From contig JBNMHO010000018.1 in assembly GCA_050872785.1 (NCBI GenBank), positions 1 to 15,784 on the forward strand: a DNA stretch of 15,784 bases, written 5' to 3'. Shown here in pieces: positions 14,538 through 15,784 of the stretch. Below the pieces are notes generated by a model that saw nothing but the letters and a program-made list of their open reading frames with translations, did not search any database and had not been told where the DNA came from. The position numbers and the translations under genes were made by a program. The stretch's first letter is position 1. Every line of letters starts with the position of its first letter. This stretch comes from UBA7862 sp050872785. GTDB taxonomy: Bacteria > Bacillota > Clostridia > Christensenellales > UBA1242.

Positions 14538-15074
14538 ATGAAACTTATTTTTGTTAGGCATGGAGATTATAACCCAAAAACTGAAAAATTGACCCTTTTG
14601 GGCAAATTTCAAATTGCAAGTATAAGAAAATATTTGCAAGATGAAAAGATAGATTTTATTCTTTCTTCACCCAAAACTCGTGCGCTTGAAGGTGCAAAAA
14701 TCTTGAATAAAAAGTGGAATGTTCCTATGTATATTTCAAAGGACTTGCGTGAGCGGGAAATTTTGGTGACAGATGATGAAAGATTGCAAGAAGATTATCA
14801 GAAAAAATATTTTGACATGACTGATGAAAGCGATAATTATGAAACATGCAAGCAATTTGTTGAGCGAACAATAAAAGGAATTAAAGACGCCATTCGCCAC
14901 AACAAAGACGCCGAAACGTTTGTTGTTATGGCGCATAGTTCAAATCTTTATGCCATTTCCGCCATGATAAACGGAATTCCAAAAGACAACAAAATTAAAT
15001 GGCTGCAGTGTAACACGGGTGCGTGCATAAAATTTTACATAGACAAAAAAAGTTGCTTGACTTCAAAGGAATAA
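14538..15074 (+). CDS. Histidine phosphatase (phosphoglycerate-mutase-like superfamily)
   Basis: A 178-aa cytoplasmic phosphatase. FVRHGDYN (5-12) contains the nucleophile H8 in the RHG motif. SSPKTRALEGA (43-53) supplies the second phosphate-binding arginine, R48. DLRERE (69-74) supplies the acidic residue, and VMAHSSNLYAIS (130-141) the second catalytic histidine, H133. All core residues are present, so it should be active. The small size and lack of mutase insertions point to a phosphatase rather than a glycolytic mutase; substrate unknown. AAAGGAG lies 7 nt before the ATG. The last codons overlap the -35 box of the tRNA-Ser-like unit that follows (15057-15062). Confidence 0.88.
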   Translation: MKLIFVRHGDYNPKTEKLTLLGKFQIASIRKYLQDEKIDFILSSPKTRALEGAKILNKKWNVPMYISKDLREREILVTDDERLQEDYQKKYFDMTDESDNYETCKQFVERTIKGIKDAIRHNKDAETFVVMAHSSNLYAISAMINGIPKDNKIKWLQCNTGACIKFYIDKKSCLTSKE

Positions 15075-15085
15075 AAATGTATAAT
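15057..15085 (+). promoter_or_regulatory. Intact promoter of the degenerate tRNA-Ser-like copy
   Basis: TTGACT (15057-15062), exactly 17 bp, then perfect TATAAT (15080-15085). It aligns without gaps with the tRNA-Ser(GGA) promoter at a constant 198-bp offset. Its -35 lies inside the end of the phosphatase gene. The -10 is closer to consensus than that of the functional tRNA. Confidence 0.8.
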
Positions 15086-15103
15086 AGCCATGTTCAACAT
15101 TAT

Positions 15104-15188
15104 GGAGAGGTGACAGAGTTGTCTGCGTCAAAGTTTTGCCTGAGGTTCACTTGCTACGCAAAGGTTCACCCAGCGACAAAACTTCTCC
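15104..15188 (+). pseudogene. Degenerate tRNA-Ser-like copy (5' part conserved)
   Basis: The first 21 nt match the functional tRNA-Ser(GGA) at 15302 in 19 positions. The shared region extends upstream through the promoter, 54 of 68 bases identical with no gap. After about 15124 the similarity stops: there is no anticodon arm, T arm or CCA. Yet the segment ends with CTTCTCC at 15182-15188, which pairs with GGAGAGG (one G-U) to remake a 7-bp acceptor-like stem at almost the right length, 85 versus 84 nt. Inside are an 8-bp inverted repeat (AAGTTTTG/CAAAACTT) and two copies of GGTTCAC. It could be a decayed tandem duplicate, an insertion-disrupted tRNA, or a tRNA-derived small RNA. Confidence 0.65.
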
Positions 15189-15192
15189 TTAT

Positions 15193-15220
15193 TCCCAAAA
15201 TTCATAAAAGAATTTCGGGA
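15193..15220 (+). terminator. Possible terminator hairpin of the tRNA-like unit
   Basis: tcccaaaattc (15193-15203) pairs with gaatttcggga (15210-15220), 10 of 11 positions, around a 6-nt loop. It lies 5 nt after the acceptor-like end. The following sequence, gcccttatt, is not a clean T run, so efficient termination is doubtful. Confidence 0.35.
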
Positions 15221-15254
15221 GCCCTTATTGCACTTTATCCCACTCAAGGAATAT

Positions 15255-15283
15255 TTGACTTTAAAAGGATAAAGTAGTAAAAT
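15255..15283 (+). promoter_or_regulatory. Promoter of tRNA-Ser(GGA)
   Basis: TTGACT (15255-15260), a 17-bp spacer and TAAAAT (15278-15283), 18 bp before the mature tRNA. Confidence 0.82.
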
Positions 15284-15301
15284 TGTGTTGTTCAATATTA
15301 T

Positions 15302-15389
15302 GGAGAGGTGTCAGAGTGGTCTAAAGTGCACGCTTGGAAAGCGTGTGTGGGGAAACCCACCGCAAGTTCGAATCTTGTCCTCTCCGCCA
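15302..15389 (+). tRNA. tRNA-Ser(GGA), CCA encoded
   Basis: The acceptor stem GGAGAGG pairs with CCTCTCC, followed by G and encoded CCA (15387-15389). The anticodon stem CACGC/GCGTG holds loop TTGGAAA, anticodon GGA, which reads TCC/TCT serine codons. The long variable arm (GTGGGGAAACCCAC) is typical of tRNA-Ser. The T arm is CAAG-TTCGAAT-CTTG. The gene has its own promoter and terminator. Confidence 0.96.
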
Positions 15390-15394
15390 ACATT

Positions 15395-15431
15395 CACCCG
15401 ACTGAACAGTTTGTTTGGTTGGGTGTTTTTT
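15395..15431 (+). terminator. Intrinsic terminator of tRNA-Ser(GGA)
   Basis: A 14-bp stem (15395-15408 with 15412-15425, three G-U pairs) with a 3-nt loop and six T residues. Its 3' half is identical over 22 nt to the tRNA-Ser(GCU) terminator. Confidence 0.9.
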
Positions 15432-15784
15432 ATTAAATTTGCAAATAGATAAGATGAGAATGCAGAAGTTTTATTCTAGATTTGTCTTCCACTAAAACCT
15501 TCTAAAGTTATTAGTTCTATTCAGACTTTTTTTCTCGAAGTTCCTTAAGTATGTTGATTTGAATGACTATACAATATCATATAATTCATATTCTGCATAA
15601 TAATTTGAAAATGTAAAAAGTGCTTAAAATCTGTTTTTTCATCAAAATAAAGTGCAAATTATGCCCCAAAACATACATTTTCCAAAAATTTTTTCTCATT
15701 TTTTGGAAAAATATGGGGAAATTGGTTGCAAAATTGGGAATAGGGATATATACTAAAAGGGTAGATAAAGGTGGTTCGTGCTGC
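15432..15784. other. Non-coding stretch with an AT-rich inverted repeat
   Basis: No credible gene is seen in these 350 bases. Open frames are under 25 codons and lack ribosome sites. The main structure is an 11-bp inverted repeat, ttttccaaaaa (15678-15688) with tttttggaaaa (15700-15710), flanked more widely by CCCCA (15664-15668) and TGGGG (15713-15717). It has no T tail beyond the stem, so it is not a standard terminator. It may be a regulatory site or a decayed repeat. Confidence 0.4.
15726..15754 (+). promoter_or_regulatory. Probable promoter of a unit beyond the right edge
   Basis: TTGCAA (15726-15731), a 17-bp spacer and TATACT (15749-15754). Initiation near 15761 would leave 24 nt of transcript in the window. 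A GTG at 15772 could open a frame (VVRA...), or the product could be a small structured RNA. The window ends too soon to tell. Confidence 0.45.

Noticed and set aside
15023..15277. An 84-codon open frame across the tRNA-like copy
   Set aside because: It overlaps the phosphatase end, a promoter and the tRNA-Ser-like sequence, has no ribosome site at its start, and its translation is explained by tRNA-derived DNA.
1..15784. CRISPR arrays, IS elements, prophage or restriction systems
   Set aside because: No regularly spaced repeats, transposase, phage structural or methylase motifs are visible in any credible frame.

Overview
The window is AT-rich, low-GC bacterial DNA with the standard code (TGA is used as a stop). 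It reads like an uncultured Firmicutes/Clostridia-type genome. Supporting signs are strong GGAGG-type ribosome sites, canonical TTGACA-17-TATAAT promoters, U-tailed intrinsic terminators, a meso-diaminopimelate dehydrogenase and a small glycan cassette with a Wzx-like flippase. The species cannot be named from the sequence alone. Most of the window is a chromosomal patchwork of small transcription units. There is no phage, IS element, CRISPR array or rRNA.

Layout. 1-1064: the tail of an unknown upstream unit, a G-free C-rich tract, a RadC-family protein with a damaged JAMM metal motif, and a bidirectional terminator. 1091-2843 (minus strand): a CrtO-like acyltransferase-family membrane protein and, upstream of it, an M3-like HEFTH metallopeptidase whose -10 box sits so close to the ATG that the mRNA looks leaderless. 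3061-3236: tRNA-Ser(GCU) with its own promoter and terminator. 3324-8038: a four-gene surface-glycan cassette (GT2, GT-D/DUF1792, GT4, Wzx-like flippase) that begins just after the tRNA and ends at a strong terminator. The GT4 gene carries a G8 run beside a hairpin at codons 12-15, a plausible phase-variation switch. 8121-9632: a two-gene operon of an unknown protein and a shikimate-kinase-fold P-loop kinase of unusual length. 9745-12417: an inverted pair of DnaA-box-like sites, then a P2A-type Ca2+ ATPase. 12460-13527 (minus): ddh with a Lys/Asn-rich insertion of about 38 residues. 13707-15074: a YhhN-family membrane protein and a histidine phosphatase. 15057-15431: a degenerate tRNA-Ser-like copy with an intact promoter, 198 bp upstream of a functional tRNA-Ser(GGA). 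15432-15784: non-coding DNA with an inverted repeat, and a promoter that probably opens another unit beyond the edge.

How it fits together. The glycan cassette would build and flip a lipid-linked saccharide, with initiating transferase and polymerase encoded elsewhere. Ddh supplies meso-DAP for peptidoglycan and lysine. The Ca2+ pump, YhhN protein and CrtO-like protein act in the membrane. No single new multi-gene system stands out. The strongest items are the tRNA-Ser-like promoter duplication, the G8 tract, the leaderless peptidase promoter, the Ddh insertion and the orphan kinase operon.
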